This document shows positions 53,998-62,852 of a DNA stretch of 64,000 bases, piece after piece; position 1 is the stretch's first letter; each line of letters opens with the position of its first letter. The notes beneath the pieces are model-generated. The model saw only the letters and a program-made list of their open reading frames with translations. It was not told the DNA's origin and did not search any database. The translations under genes were made by a program, and so were the position numbers. The DNA comes from Pseudomonas spelaei (GTDB lineage: Bacteria > Pseudomonadota > Gammaproteobacteria > Pseudomonadales > Pseudomonadaceae). The stretch lies in contig NZ_WNNK01000017.1 in assembly GCF_009724245.1 (NCBI RefSeq), forward strand, positions 84,999 to 148,998, written 5' to 3'.

Positions 53998-54459
53998 ATG
54001 GACAGATACGACCGTATGCTCCTCAACGCACTGCTGGAAGATGGCCGTGCGTCCTACGCGCAACTGGCCCGCACCGTGAACCTGTCCGCCCCGGCCGTGG
54101 CCGAACGGGTTGCCAAACTGGAAGCCTGTGGCGTGATCACCGGTTATCAGGCCAAGGTCGACCTGTCCAGAATCGGCCTGCCGATCCAATGCGTGATCGA
54201 ACTGCGCCTGACCAACCACGGCAACCAGAAGGTCTACGACGCCCTGAGCGAAATCCCCGAACTGACCGAATGCCATCGGGTCACGGGCGACCCGTGCGTG
54301 ATCATGCAAGCAGCAGTGGGCTCGATGCCGGAACTGGAAAACCTGATTAATCGCGTGGCGAAGTTTGGCTTCAGCAAGACCTCGATCATTTTGTCGAGTG
54401 CGATAGAGCGGCGGGTGCCGTTGGGGCAGTTGGAAGGGAATGGCAAAAATGGGGGATGA
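53998..54459 (+). CDS. Lrp/AsnC-family regulator
   Basis: The 153-residue protein has the N-terminal helix-turn-helix (YAQLARTVNLSAPAVAERVA, about residues 18-37) and a C-terminal RAM ligand-binding domain (GSMPELENLINRVAKFGFSK). Such proteins sense amino acids and form octamers. The divergent DMT transporter is the likely target. The ATG at 53998 gives MDRYDRMLLNALLEDGRA, the usual start; GGAGCCTTACC precedes it. Confidence 0.92.
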   Translation: MDRYDRMLLNALLEDGRASYAQLARTVNLSAPAVAERVAKLEACGVITGYQAKVDLSRIGLPIQCVIELRLTNHGNQKVYDALSEIPELTECHRVTGDPCVIMQAAVGSMPELENLINRVAKFGFSKTSIILSSAIERRVPLGQLEGNGKNGG

Positions 54460-54500
54460 CGCACTCCCAAGCACTGGTCTTATGGCCAACGCTGACGCCC

Positions 54501-54600
54501 TTAATCAGCGCGCTGAATAATCAAGTCAACGATTTGCTTGATCGTGGTGATGCTATTCCAGTCTTCCTGCGTCGCGCGTAGCTTGAATGCTGACGCCCTT
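54501..54600 (-). pseudogene. Fragment of an acyl-carrier-protein-like gene
   Basis: Reading leftwards from 54600 an open stretch of about 30 codons ends TAA at 54501-54503 and encodes RATQEDWNSITTIKQIVDLI followed by IQRAD. The acidic-Trp-Asn-Ser and IKQIVDLI pattern recalls the last helix of acyl carrier proteins. An in-frame TAA lies just upstream and no start codon is present, so it is at best a remnant. GCTGACGCCCTT occurs as a direct repeat at 54491-54502 and 54589-54600. Confidence 0.35.
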
Positions 54601-54688
54601 GCGTTTTAAGGGCAAGCCCTTTCAAGGTCTTTGAAAGCCAGCTGCATCGGGCTAGGAATGAAGAGCTAACCGACGAAGTGAGCCCTTG

Positions 54689-54797
54689 TGGGAGCTGTCG
54701 AGCCCCGGCGAGGCTGCGATAGCGGTGGGTCAGGCAACATTAACACTTGCTGTGCCGACGTCATCGCAGCCTCGCCGGGGCTCGAAAGCTCCCACAT
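54689..54797. repeat. REPIN of a different family (GAGCCCCGGCGAGG type)
   Basis: Arms beginning TGTGGGAGCTGTCGAGCCCC and ending in the matching reverse complement (GGGGCTCGAAAGCTCCCACA) enclose about 50 bases. The inner part GGCGAGGCTGCGAT differs from the other REPINs here, although the GTGGGAGC tip is shared. With the fragment at 54501-54600 it fills the 381-base gap between the Lrp and exonuclease genes. Confidence 0.85.
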
Positions 54798-54840
54798 TTG
54801 GATCTTCGCGATGTTGAAGATGGCGTTCAGCTCAGACGTC

Positions 54841-55452
54841 TTAGAACCCGCGATGCTTCTTCAAATGGTCATTGATCTTCGCCGCCGGCACTTTCTGCAA
54901 GCTGCACAGCAAATCGTGTGACAGCTCCCGCAAGCCGTGGTTACGGCGCAGTTCCTGAGCCAGGTGGGCCGTCAGGTTGGCGGCCATTTCCGCATCGGCC
55001 ATGGCCCGGTGAGCCTTGCCGGTGTGGGGCAGTTGGGCGAAGGCGGTCAAGGTGCCGAGCTTGTGGTTGGGCGCCGCCGGCATCAGGCGTCGGGCCAGCA
55101 GCAGCGAGCAAGCAAACTTTTGCAGGCGGGTACGACGGATCAAGCCCAATTCGAAGTCCCAGAACTTCTGGTCGAACGCTGCGTTGTGGGCCAGCAAGGG
55201 CGTGGTCCCGACAAACTCATTGACCTCATTCATCACCCGCTCCGCCGGCGGCGCTGTGCGCAGCATGGCGTTGCAGATGCCGGTCAGTTGTTCGATAAAC
55301 CCCGGCACCCGCACGCCTGCGTTCATCAGGCTCTGGTAACGGTCCACGATCTGGCCCTGTTCCAGGATGACCACAGCGATTTCCGTGGCCCGGCAGCTGC
55401 TGCTCGGCGAGATGCCGGTGGTTTCAAAGTCGATGACCGCTATACGTTCCAA
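54841..55452 (-). CDS. DnaQ-like 3'-5' exonuclease
   Basis: The 203-residue DEDDh exonuclease has ExoI AVIDFETTG (Asp and Glu, residues 6-8), ExoII LLAHNAAFDQKFWDFEL (Asp) and ExoIII HRAMADAEMAANL (His and Asp). It resembles the epsilon/PolC proofreading domain but stands alone, so a role in repair or RNA/DNA trimming is likely. The start is probably TTG at 55452 (MERIAVIDFETTG), with GGAG and AACAGG upstream; the longer frame begins inside the preceding gene. It lies 25 bases after the NYN gene. Confidence 0.88.
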   Translation of the reverse strand: MERIAVIDFETTGISPSSSCRATEIAVVILEQGQIVDRYQSLMNAGVRVPGFIEQLTGICNAMLRTAPPAERVMNEVNEFVGTTPLLAHNAAFDQKFWDFELGLIRRTRLQKFACSLLLARRLMPAAPNHKLGTLTAFAQLPHTGKAHRAMADAEMAANLTAHLAQELRRNHGLRELSHDLLCSLQKVPAAKINDHLKKHRGF

Positions 55453-55477
55453 ACCTGTTCCAACTCCGTCTAAAAAA

Positions 55478-55954
55478 CTATTTGAGCAGCAGCGCGCCTT
55501 CAATCGGCACGTAGCGGCTGGCGGCGCGTATCAATGAGTTGGCCGTCAACCCCGGCACGCCGTAGGCCACGGCTTCGACGCCGTGTTTGTTGATGATGCG
55601 GTCCAGCAGCATGTCGAAATCACCGTCGCCGGACGCCAGCACCACTTCGTCGACATGGGCGGCGGCGTCCATGATATCGATGGTGATGCCCACGTCCCAG
55701 TCGCCCTTGGCCGAGCCATCACTGCGCTGGATGTAGGGTTTGAGCTTCACGGTAAAACCGAGGTTGCGCAGGATCTGCTGGAATTGCTGCTGCTTGCTGT
55801 CGCCACGGTCGATGGCATAGGCGTATGCCTCGACAATCTGCCCGCGCTGACTGATGTCAGCCCACAGGGCGGCGTAGTTGAAGTGGCAGCCATAAGCCTG
55901 GCGCACGGTGTAATAGAGGTTTTGGACATCGGCGAACACTGCAATTTTTTTCAC
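55478..55954 (-). CDS. NYN-domain (LabA/DUF88) PIN-like nuclease
   Basis: The 158-residue protein is a NYN domain. Acidic active-site residues are in place: Asp9 and Asn12 (FADVQN), Asp85/Asp87 (KGDWDVG) and the SGDGDFDML cluster (Asp110, 112, 114). Such proteins are predicted metal-dependent RNases. The start appears to be GTG (MKKIAVFADVQNLYY). It lies 25 bases before the exonuclease gene on the same strand, suggesting a joint role in RNA or DNA processing. Confidence 0.88.
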   Translation of the reverse strand: MKKIAVFADVQNLYYTVRQAYGCHFNYAALWADISQRGQIVEAYAYAIDRGDSKQQQFQQILRNLGFTVKLKPYIQRSDGSAKGDWDVGITIDIMDAAAHVDEVVLASGDGDFDMLLDRIINKHGVEAVAYGVPGLTANSLIRAASRYVPIEGALLLK

Positions 55955-56040
55955 CGTAAATCCTCATGGCACAGGCTGGGACCCCGGACTCAAGGGCCCG
56001 GAAAGGTTGCCAGTATGCCAGTCAGGAGGAAGTTTCCGAG

Positions 56041-56072
56041 AAAAATCAGCCCGGGGCGACGAAGCGCCCCGG
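56041..56072 (-). terminator. Terminator of the DUF2076 gene
   Basis: On the minus strand CCGGGGCG/CGCCCCGG closes a six-base loop and is followed after four bases by TTTTT. It begins 11 bases after the DUF2076 gene stop. Confidence 0.85.
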
Positions 56073-56083
56073 ATGAATGTGCA

Positions 56084-56854
56084 TCAGACGAAGGAATCGT
56101 CGTCGCCAAAGGAAGAGGAGTCGTCGGAATAGTCGTTGTCGGCGAAGCTATCCGAGTTGCTGCCGAAGCTGTCATTACCGGCGAAACGCTGGTCATCATT
56201 GTTGTTGCCCCAGCCACTGTTGTCGCTCGCAGGTGCCGGCTCTTCGCGGATGATTTCTTCCACCACCTGCGGCTGTTGCTGGTTGTGGCTGAACAGACTG
56301 CTGATACCTTCTGCCAGCATCACACCACCGGCCACGCCTGCGGCGGTTTTCAGCGCACCGCCCAGAAAACCGCTACCGATCGGCGCCGCTGCCGGTTGTT
56401 GCGGCTGCTGGTAATTTTGCTGTGGCGCACCGAAATTCTGTTGCGGCGCCGGTTGGCTATTGAAACCCGGACGAGTCGGCTCGCGCCAGCCACCGCCTGA
56501 AGCCGCCTGCGCGCTCGCAGCAGGCTGCGGGTCACGGGAACCGCCGCCAAAGATGCTCGACAGGAACCCGCCACTGCTCGGTGCAGGTTGCGCCGTCTGG
56601 GCCTTGGCCTGTTGCAGTTCGTCCTGCAGTTGCTGAATCTGTTGTGCCTGCTGCTTGTTCTGCGCATCAAGGTTCTTGATCGCAGCCTCTTGCACCAGAA
56701 TCGCCTGGGTCATGAAGTACCCGGCGGCCGGCTGGCGAGTGATGTGCTCCTTGATCCGCGCTTCGGCCTGGGCGTCGCGGGGGGCTGAGTCCGTTTCGGC
56801 TTGCTGCAACCGTGAAAACAGTCCATCGATCAGGGTTTGCTCTTCGCTGTTCAT
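56084..56854 (-). CDS. DUF2076-family protein
   Basis: The 256-residue protein has the DUF2076 start MNSEEQTLIDGLFSRLQQAE, a coiled-coil (about 50-85, Gln/Ala-rich), a Gln/Pro low-complexity middle, a glycine-rich hydrophobic segment (about 160-185, SGFLGGALKTAAGVAGGVML) and a very acidic Asn/Asp/Ser tail. Its role is unknown; the family is common in gamma- and alphaproteobacteria. It stands alone with its own terminator. Confidence 0.9.
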   Translation of the reverse strand: MNSEEQTLIDGLFSRLQQAETDSAPRDAQAEARIKEHITRQPAAGYFMTQAILVQEAAIKNLDAQNKQQAQQIQQLQDELQQAKAQTAQPAPSSGGFLSSIFGGGSRDPQPAASAQAASGGGWREPTRPGFNSQPAPQQNFGAPQQNYQQPQQPAAAPIGSGFLGGALKTAAGVAGGVMLAEGISSLFSHNQQQPQVVEEIIREEPAPASDNSGWGNNNDDQRFAGNDSFGSNSDSFADNDYSDDSSSFGDDDSFV

Positions 56855-57015
56855 GGCGACCTCGTTAGATTGCCGGTAGAAATCTTCGCTCTGCCCAAAA
56901 TAGACAGGGTACGTGCCCAGTAATGGGGCTGCCTTTCAAGGTTTCAATGGTCTTTACGCAAGGTTTACGTTTGCCGGTGATCGGTTAAAGTGTGCCCCTG
57001 CTTTTTCGGCCTGTG

Positions 57016-57684
57016 ATGACCTTGATGAATCCGTTAGACGTACTGCGCGACTCGTTCTACTTTTTCAAGCGCAACCTGGGCGCCATCGTTCAGCTGTGCC
57101 TGCCGCTGGTGATTCTGGAGGCGCTGCTGCAACAAGTGCTCGATCATTCGCTTGGGCCCGATGCGTTCCCCGGCTATAGCGTGGTGGTGGGGTTGCTGGT
57201 GTATCCGCTGTACACGGGTGCGCTGATCCTGTTTCTCGATGCCCGCACCCGTGGTGAATCGCCGCGCGCCCAGGATGTGTTGGCCATGGCCGTGACCCTG
57301 TGGCCACGCTTTGCCCTGCTGACAGCCATCAGCACACTGCTGATCCTGCTGGGGTTGTCGCTGTATTTCCTGCCGGGGTTGTGGCTGATGGTCACCCTGG
57401 CCTTCGCCGAGTACCTGCTGGTATTGCGGGGCATGTCGGCGCTGTCGGCCATGAAGGAAAGCTTTCGCCTGACCCGTGGGCATTTCTGGCGGATTCTGGT
57501 GTGCCTGCTGTGTGTGATGACACCGCTATGGCTGCTCAAGGGCGCCACAGTGGCCGTCTATCCGGACCCGAATCCAGTGCTGGGCGTGCTGATCGACAGT
57601 GCGCAAAGCTTCCTGCAATTGTTTACCAGCGTGGTGCTGTTTCGCCTGTTCATGCTGATCGGTGGCGATGCTGACGTGCGGTGA
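57016..57684 (+). CDS. YciC-family inner-membrane protein
   Basis: The 222-residue membrane protein begins MTLMNPLDVLRDSFYFFKRN and has about six hydrophobic spans, matching the YciC (UPF0259) family of unknown function. Possible starts are 56992 (GTG), 57016 (ATG) and 57025 (ATG); none has a strong ribosome-binding site, so the middle one is chosen. It precedes the endonuclease-like gene by 40 bases on the same strand. Confidence 0.85.
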   Translation: MTLMNPLDVLRDSFYFFKRNLGAIVQLCLPLVILEALLQQVLDHSLGPDAFPGYSVVVGLLVYPLYTGALILFLDARTRGESPRAQDVLAMAVTLWPRFALLTAISTLLILLGLSLYFLPGLWLMVTLAFAEYLLVLRGMSALSAMKESFRLTRGHFWRILVCLLCVMTPLWLLKGATVAVYPDPNPVLGVLIDSAQSFLQLFTSVVLFRLFMLIGGDADVR

Positions 57685-57724
57685 TATGCTCCATCCCTAT
57701 CCTGGAATGCCATAAGCCGAGCCG

Positions 57725-58813
57725 ATGACCCGTTTATTGCGCATCACCCTGTTGGGCCTGCTGATTCTCGCAGGCCTGCTGGCCACCCTGATCTACAGCC
57801 TGACCTGGCGCCCTGACGACAAGGAAACCCTGCCCATCCGCTGCGTCGCCCCCCGGGCCCCGACCCTGCTGCCGGGCCAGGCCATCAAGGTGATGACATG
57901 GAACGTGCAGTACCTGGCCGGCAAGAACTATGTGTTCTGGTACGACACCCCCGACGGCAGCGGCCCGGACGATCGCCCCACCGTCGAAGACATGGCCTTC
58001 AGCCTTGATGAAGTGGCCCGGATCATTCGCGACGAACAACCCGACATCCTGCTGCTGCAAGAGCTCGATGAAGGTGCCAAGCCCTCCCACTACCAGGACC
58101 AACTGGCATTGCTTCAGGAGCGCGTGGCCGATCTGTACCCCTGCAGTACTCAAGCCTTCGACTGGAAGGCCGACTTTGTCCCGGACCTGCACATCTTCGG
58201 CAGCGTCGGCCGCAAGCTGGTGACAATGAGTCGCTACCAGATCGAACACGCTGAGCGCCTGCAACTGCCCGTGGCCTCATCCAACCCGATCAGTCGCCAG
58301 TTCCAGACGAAACCGGCACTGCTGCTGACCTATCTGCCCCTGAGTGACGGCGGCCAACTGGCAGTCCTCAATACCCGACTGGATGGCGCCGCTCCCGGAA
58401 GCAACGCCGTGCTGGAACAGGTGCAGATGACCGGCAAGCTGTTGGATAAATTCGAGAGCCGTGGCACGCCATGGTTGATTGGCGGGGATTTCAATTTGCT
58501 CGCGCTGGGGCAATTCCTGCGCCTGGATGCGGGCAAGCGCGGGCAATATTCCCCCGACAGCGAGTTGCACCTGCTGTGGGACAAATACCCGATGATCCCG
58601 AGCAACAGCGAATCCAGCGGGGTGGACCGGGCCCAATGGCTGACGTACTTCCCCAATGACCCGACTGTCGACGGGCCGGATCGTACGCTGGACTATCTGT
58701 TCTACAGCCCACGGATCAAACGGGTCGAAGCCCAGGTGCGGCAGGCCGATACCCTGCGCGCCTCCAATCACTTGCCGGTGATTGCGCGGTTTCTGTTGCC
58801 GGCGGCGCAGTAG
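57725..58813 (+). CDS. Membrane-anchored endonuclease/exonuclease/phosphatase-family protein
   Basis: The 362-residue protein has one N-terminal membrane span (about 5-24) and then an EEP domain facing the periplasm. Visible motifs are MTWNVQYLAG (Asn), LLLQELDEG (metal Glu), GGDFNLLALGQF (Asp, Asn) and the C-terminal SNHLPVIARF (His). EEP proteins cleave nucleic acids or dephosphorylate lipids and sugars; the periplasmic location favours the latter, but this is not decided. It lies downstream of the YciC-type gene and probably shares its transcript. Confidence 0.88.
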   Translation: MTRLLRITLLGLLILAGLLATLIYSLTWRPDDKETLPIRCVAPRAPTLLPGQAIKVMTWNVQYLAGKNYVFWYDTPDGSGPDDRPTVEDMAFSLDEVARIIRDEQPDILLLQELDEGAKPSHYQDQLALLQERVADLYPCSTQAFDWKADFVPDLHIFGSVGRKLVTMSRYQIEHAERLQLPVASSNPISRQFQTKPALLLTYLPLSDGGQLAVLNTRLDGAAPGSNAVLEQVQMTGKLLDKFESRGTPWLIGGDFNLLALGQFLRLDAGKRGQYSPDSELHLLWDKYPMIPSNSESSGVDRAQWLTYFPNDPTVDGPDRTLDYLFYSPRIKRVEAQVRQADTLRASNHLPVIARFLLPAAQ

Positions 58814-58827
58814 CGCGCCGCTGCGAA

Positions 58828-61335
58828 TTACTTCCTGGGCTTGATCCGCGCCGTGGCCTCTGCCACCAACGGATCATCCGGCCAGTAATGCTTCGGATAG
58901 CGCCCCTTCAAATCCTTCTTCACCTCGGCATAGGTACTGCGCCAGAAGTTCGCCAGGTCCTGGGTCACCTGCACCGGTCGCCTTGCCGGCGACAACAGGT
59001 GCAACTTGACCACTTGCCGGCCACCGGCAATACGCGGGGTGTCGGCCAGGCCGAACAATTCCTGCAAGCGCACCGCCAGAATCGGCGGCTGCTCGCTGTA
59101 GTCCAGGCGCACCGATGAACCCGACGGCACCTTCAGGTGATGAGGCGCCAGTTCGTCCAGGCGTTGCGGCAACGGCCAGGGCAGCAGGTTATGCAGGAAA
59201 CTGGACAGGTCGAGGTTGGCAAAATGACTCAGGCGCGAGACCTTGCCCAGATACGGCATCAACCAATGTTCAAGGCTGGCGAGCAAGGCACTGTCGCTGA
59301 CATCCGGCCACTGACTGTCTTTACCGGCGTCCAGTTGGCGCAACAACATCACCCGCGCCTGCCACTGGCGCAATTCCGGGGTCCAGGGCAGCAACTCCAG
59401 CCCCTTGCGGCGTACCAGGTTGACCAGCGCCTGGCTGCGAGCGGCTTCATCGAGGCCCGTCAGAGGCTCTCGGCCGAGTACCAATTCGCCCACCTTGCGC
59501 TGGCGTTCCGCGCGCAGTACACCTTCGCGTTCATCCCAGTCCAGTTGATCGACCACGCGGACTTGTTCAGCCAACACCGAGTCAAACAGCGCAGGATCAA
59601 AATCTGCCGCCAGGTAGATCCGCTCTTCCCGTTGGCCCTGGCGACTGCCTAGATCGGCGATCACCAGCCATGGTTGTTTCATCAAACTGTCAGCCTCGGC
59701 AAATAGCGCCGCGCGACCATTGGCCAGACGATACTCGGCACCACCAGCGCGACGTTGTTGAGCAACGCGGTCGGGGTAAGCCAGGGCCAGCAAAGCACCC
59801 AGCCAGCGCGGGTGATCAGGGTCGGCAACCGCCTGCTCGGCTTTGCCCCGCAGATAGCCCCGGTATTGCCGAGCCAGTTGTTTGGCCCGCTGCACACCGC
59901 CTTGAGTCCCGCGCGCACGCTCTTCGCCCGACAACAACGCCAGGCGGCTGTGCAAATCCGCGCCGGCACCGCGCAAGATATCGCGCTCGCCCAACAGCGC
60001 AGCCACGTCACAAGCCATGCTCGCCAACCCCAGGTCCTGACCGCGCAGCAGCAAATGAGCGATACGCGGATGGGCCGGCAGCTCGGCCATCTTCTGACCA
60101 TGCCTGGTTAACGCGCCTTCATCCAGCGCTCCCAGGCGCACCAGCAAATCCTGGGCCTGGGCATAGGCGGCTGTCGGCGGGACATCGAGCCACACCAGTT
60201 GGCCCGGCGTCACACCCCAGCGCGCCAGCTGCAGGGCCAACCCGGCCAGATCGGCCGCGAGGATTTCCGCACTGGCATACGCCGCCAGCGCTTCATGCTG
60301 ATCCTCGGACCACAGCCGATAACACACGCCCGGCTCCAACCGCCCTGCCCGACCCGCACGCTGGGTGGCGCTGGCGCGAGAGATACGCTGGGTGTCGAGT
60401 CGGGTCATGCCGCTGCCGGGATCGAAACGCGGCACCCGCGCCAGCCCGGCATCGATCACCACCCGCACGCCGTTGATGGTCAAGCTGGTCTCGGCAATAT
60501 TGGTCGCCAGCACCACTTTGCGTTTGCCCGCCGGCGCCGGATCGATAGCCGCCCGTTGCGCCGTCAGGTCCAATTCTCCATGCAGTGGGCACAGCAGCAC
60601 ATCGCCACGATCCCCCAAGGCGTCAGCCAATTGCTGATTGACCCGACGAATCTCCGCCTGGCCCGGCAGGAAGACCAACACGCTGCCGGACTCATCATTC
60701 AAGGCTTCAAGAATGGTCTGCACCAGCCGTGGCTCGATAAATTCACCGGGCTGGAACGGCCGCCCCCAGCGCATCTGCACCGGGTACATGCGGCCTTCGC
60801 TGCGCAGGATCGGCGCGTCGCCCAACAGGCCAGCCAGGCGTTCGCCTTCAAGTGTGGCCGACATCAGCAGGATCTTCAGCGGCTGCTCATCGCGAAACAG
60901 ATCACGGCCATTGAGGCTCAGGGCCAGGGCCAGGTCGGCGTCCAGACTGCGTTCGTGGAATTCGTCGAAGATCAACAAGCCCACGCCGTCCAGCGCCGGG
61001 TCATCCTGCAAGCGTCGAGTGAGGATGCCTTCGGTGACCACTTCGATACGGGTGTTGGGGCCGACCTTGCTGTCCAGCCGAATGCGGTAGCCGACGGTTT
61101 CGCCAACCTTCTCGCCCAACTCACTGGCCAGGCGCTCGGCGGCCGCACGCGCGGCCAGACGCCGAGGCTCAAGCATCAGGATGGTTTGCCCGGCGAGCCA
61201 GGGTTCATTCAACAGCGCCAACGGCACTCGCGTGGTTTTACCGGCGCCGGGCGGTGCTTCAAGCACCGCTTCATGGCGTGTCGCCAAGGCTTCACGCAGG
61301 GCGGGTAAAACATCATCGATTGGCAACGAATTCAT
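58828..61335 (-). CDS. hrpB: ATP-dependent helicase HrpB
   Basis: The 835-residue DEAH-type helicase has Walker A PPGAGKTTRVPLAL (residues 28-41), motif II DEFHERSLDADLALAL, SATLEGERLAGLLG (motif III), TNIAETSLTINGVRVVIDAG and QRAGRAGRLEPG (motif VI), followed by the HA2/ratchet region and the HrpB-specific C-terminus (PVQVTQDLANFWRSTYAEVK, RYPKHYWPDDP). Length matches E. coli HrpB (about 809-824). The ATG at 61335 (MNSLPIDDVLPAL) is standard. Its cellular role in bacteria is still poorly defined. Confidence 0.95.
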   Translation of the reverse strand: MNSLPIDDVLPALREALATRHEAVLEAPPGAGKTTRVPLALLNEPWLAGQTILMLEPRRLAARAAAERLASELGEKVGETVGYRIRLDSKVGPNTRIEVVTEGILTRRLQDDPALDGVGLLIFDEFHERSLDADLALALSLNGRDLFRDEQPLKILLMSATLEGERLAGLLGDAPILRSEGRMYPVQMRWGRPFQPGEFIEPRLVQTILEALNDESGSVLVFLPGQAEIRRVNQQLADALGDRGDVLLCPLHGELDLTAQRAAIDPAPAGKRKVVLATNIAETSLTINGVRVVIDAGLARVPRFDPGSGMTRLDTQRISRASATQRAGRAGRLEPGVCYRLWSEDQHEALAAYASAEILAADLAGLALQLARWGVTPGQLVWLDVPPTAAYAQAQDLLVRLGALDEGALTRHGQKMAELPAHPRIAHLLLRGQDLGLASMACDVAALLGERDILRGAGADLHSRLALLSGEERARGTQGGVQRAKQLARQYRGYLRGKAEQAVADPDHPRWLGALLALAYPDRVAQQRRAGGAEYRLANGRAALFAEADSLMKQPWLVIADLGSRQGQREERIYLAADFDPALFDSVLAEQVRVVDQLDWDEREGVLRAERQRKVGELVLGREPLTGLDEAARSQALVNLVRRKGLELLPWTPELRQWQARVMLLRQLDAGKDSQWPDVSDSALLASLEHWLMPYLGKVSRLSHFANLDLSSFLHNLLPWPLPQRLDELAPHHLKVPSGSSVRLDYSEQPPILAVRLQELFGLADTPRIAGGRQVVKLHLLSPARRPVQVTQDLANFWRSTYAEVKKDLKGRYPKHYWPDDPLVAEATARIKPRK

Positions 61336-61435
61336 ACTGGCTCCAAAGCAGAGCGGCGAGTATAACGGCGAACTGCCGGGTGTCGGTGGTGGTCTGAACA
61401 ACCCATCAGGATCCGAGTGTGAACACGTTCAAAGG

Positions 61436-61459
61436 TGGGAGCTTGCCAGCTCCCACATT
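61436..61459. repeat. Single REP-like hairpin
   Basis: GTGGGAGCT-TGCC-AGCTCCCAC is a perfect nine-pair hairpin in the divergent gap between hrpB and the lipoprotein gene. It keeps the REP tip but lacks the longer stem, so it is probably a degenerate copy. Confidence 0.7.
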
Positions 61460-61522
61460 AGATCGGCTTCGCCTGGCAGATCTGACTTATAGTCACCCTT
61501 CAAGCGTGTTCAGGAGAGTTCC

Positions 61523-61942
61523 ATGCGTATTGCTTCCCGTGTCATTGGCGGTGTTCTGGCCGTCACCCTGCTGAGCCAACTAACGGCCTGCGGCTCGATT
61601 TTCTACCCCGACCGCCGTGGCCAGATCGACGGCAAGATCGACCCGGCGATTGCCGTACTCGATGCGGTTGGCCTGTTGTTCTACGTGATTCCCGGCCTGA
61701 TCGCCTTCGGTGTCGACTTCGCCACCGGCGCCATTTATTTCGAGCCCGGCAAGACCGCCCAAGTGGCCCCGGAAAAACTGCAACAAGCCATCGGTGTCGA
61801 CGGCAAAGTTGACAACGCCAAGCTGCAAACCATCATCCAGAAGGAAACAGGTCACAACCTGCCGCTGGACGATCCCCGCATGATTCAGTTCAAGGGCAGC
61901 GTTCAACAGTTGGCCACCCTGGGCCTGCGACCCGCCGCGTGA
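61523..61942 (+). CDS. Conserved small lipoprotein
   Basis: The 139-residue protein has a lipoprotein signal with lipobox LTAC (Cys24) and a hydrophobic internal segment (about 42-66, AVLDAVGLLFYVIPGLIAFG). The N-terminal mature part GSIFYPDRRGQIDGKIDPAI is typical of a conserved Pseudomonas lipoprotein family. I do not know its function. GGAGAGTTCC precedes the ATG at 61523. It lies 16 bases before the metal exporter gene on the same strand, so they are likely co-transcribed. Confidence 0.88.
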   Translation: MRIASRVIGGVLAVTLLSQLTACGSIFYPDRRGQIDGKIDPAIAVLDAVGLLFYVIPGLIAFGVDFATGAIYFEPGKTAQVAPEKLQQAIGVDGKVDNAKLQTIIQKETGHNLPLDDPRMIQFKGSVQQLATLGLRPAA

Positions 61943-61958
61943 AGGATTTGAGCACCTT

Positions 61959-62852
61959 ATGACCAGCACTCCCGAACACGCCCGGCTGTTGCGCCTGGCC
62001 ACCCGAGCGTCAGTCGGCGTGGCCTGTGTGCTGATTGTGACCAAGGCCATCGCCTGGTGGCTCAGCGGCTCGGTGAGCATGCTCGCCGGGCTCACCGACT
62101 CGCTGCTCGATGGCGTGACCTCGCTGCTCAATTTGCTGGCGGTGCATTACGCCCTGCGCCCGGCCGATGATGATCACCGTTATGGCCACGGCAAGGCGGA
62201 GTCGCTGTCGGGCATGGCGCAAGCGTTGTTCATCGCCGGCAGTGCGGTGCTGATCGCATTCCAGGCTTTCCAGCGCTTGCAGCATCCGGAGCCGGTGGGC
62301 GCGCCCTGGCTGAGCATCGGCGTAATCCTGCTGTCCCTGGCACTGACCGTGGCGTTGCTGATCCTGCAGCACCGGGTCATTCGTGAAACCGGGTCGAATG
62401 CGGTGCGCGCGGACTCACTGCACTACCGCTCGGACCTGATGCTCAACGGCAGCATCCTGATAGCGCTGATACTCGCCGGGTTTGGTTTTCATCAGGTAGA
62501 CGCCTGGTTCGGCCTGGGGATCGCTGCCTACATCCTGTGGAGTGCGATCCAGATTGCCCGGGAAAGCTTTGCGGTACTGATGGACGAGGAACTGCCTCCC
62601 GAGGTTAGCCAACACATGCTGGAACTGGCTTGCGGCGTGCCCGGCGTGCTCGGTGCCCATGACTTGCGCACACGCATCTCCGGCAGCCACTGGTTTGTGC
62701 AACTGCACCTGGAGCTGCCGGGGGAATTGAGTCTGTCAGTGGCCCACGGCATCAGCGACCAGGCCGCCGACGCCATCCATCAAGCCTACCCGCGAGCCGA
62801 AGTGCTGGTGCACGCCGACCCGCAGGAAGTGGTCAAGGGCGCCAAGGCCTAG
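61959..62852 (+). CDS. Cation diffusion facilitator, FieF/AitP type
   Basis: The 297-residue CDF antiporter has six spans and the paired metal-site motifs of the FieF group: LTDSLLDGVTSLLNLLAVHY in span 2 (Asp-x3-Asp), DDDHRYGHGKAESL after it, and HYRSDLMLNGSILI in span 5 (His-x3-Asp). The C-terminal cytoplasmic domain (HDLRTRISGSHWFVQLHLEL) is complete. It probably exports Fe(II), Co(II) or Zn(II). From memory it matches P. aeruginosa PA3963 (AitP). Its stop overlaps the end of the opposite gene by four bases. Confidence 0.92.
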   Translation: MTSTPEHARLLRLATRASVGVACVLIVTKAIAWWLSGSVSMLAGLTDSLLDGVTSLLNLLAVHYALRPADDDHRYGHGKAESLSGMAQALFIAGSAVLIAFQAFQRLQHPEPVGAPWLSIGVILLSLALTVALLILQHRVIRETGSNAVRADSLHYRSDLMLNGSILIALILAGFGFHQVDAWFGLGIAAYILWSAIQIARESFAVLMDEELPPEVSQHMLELACGVPGVLGAHDLRTRISGSHWFVQLHLELPGELSLSVAHGISDQAADAIHQAYPRAEVLVHADPQEVVKGAKA

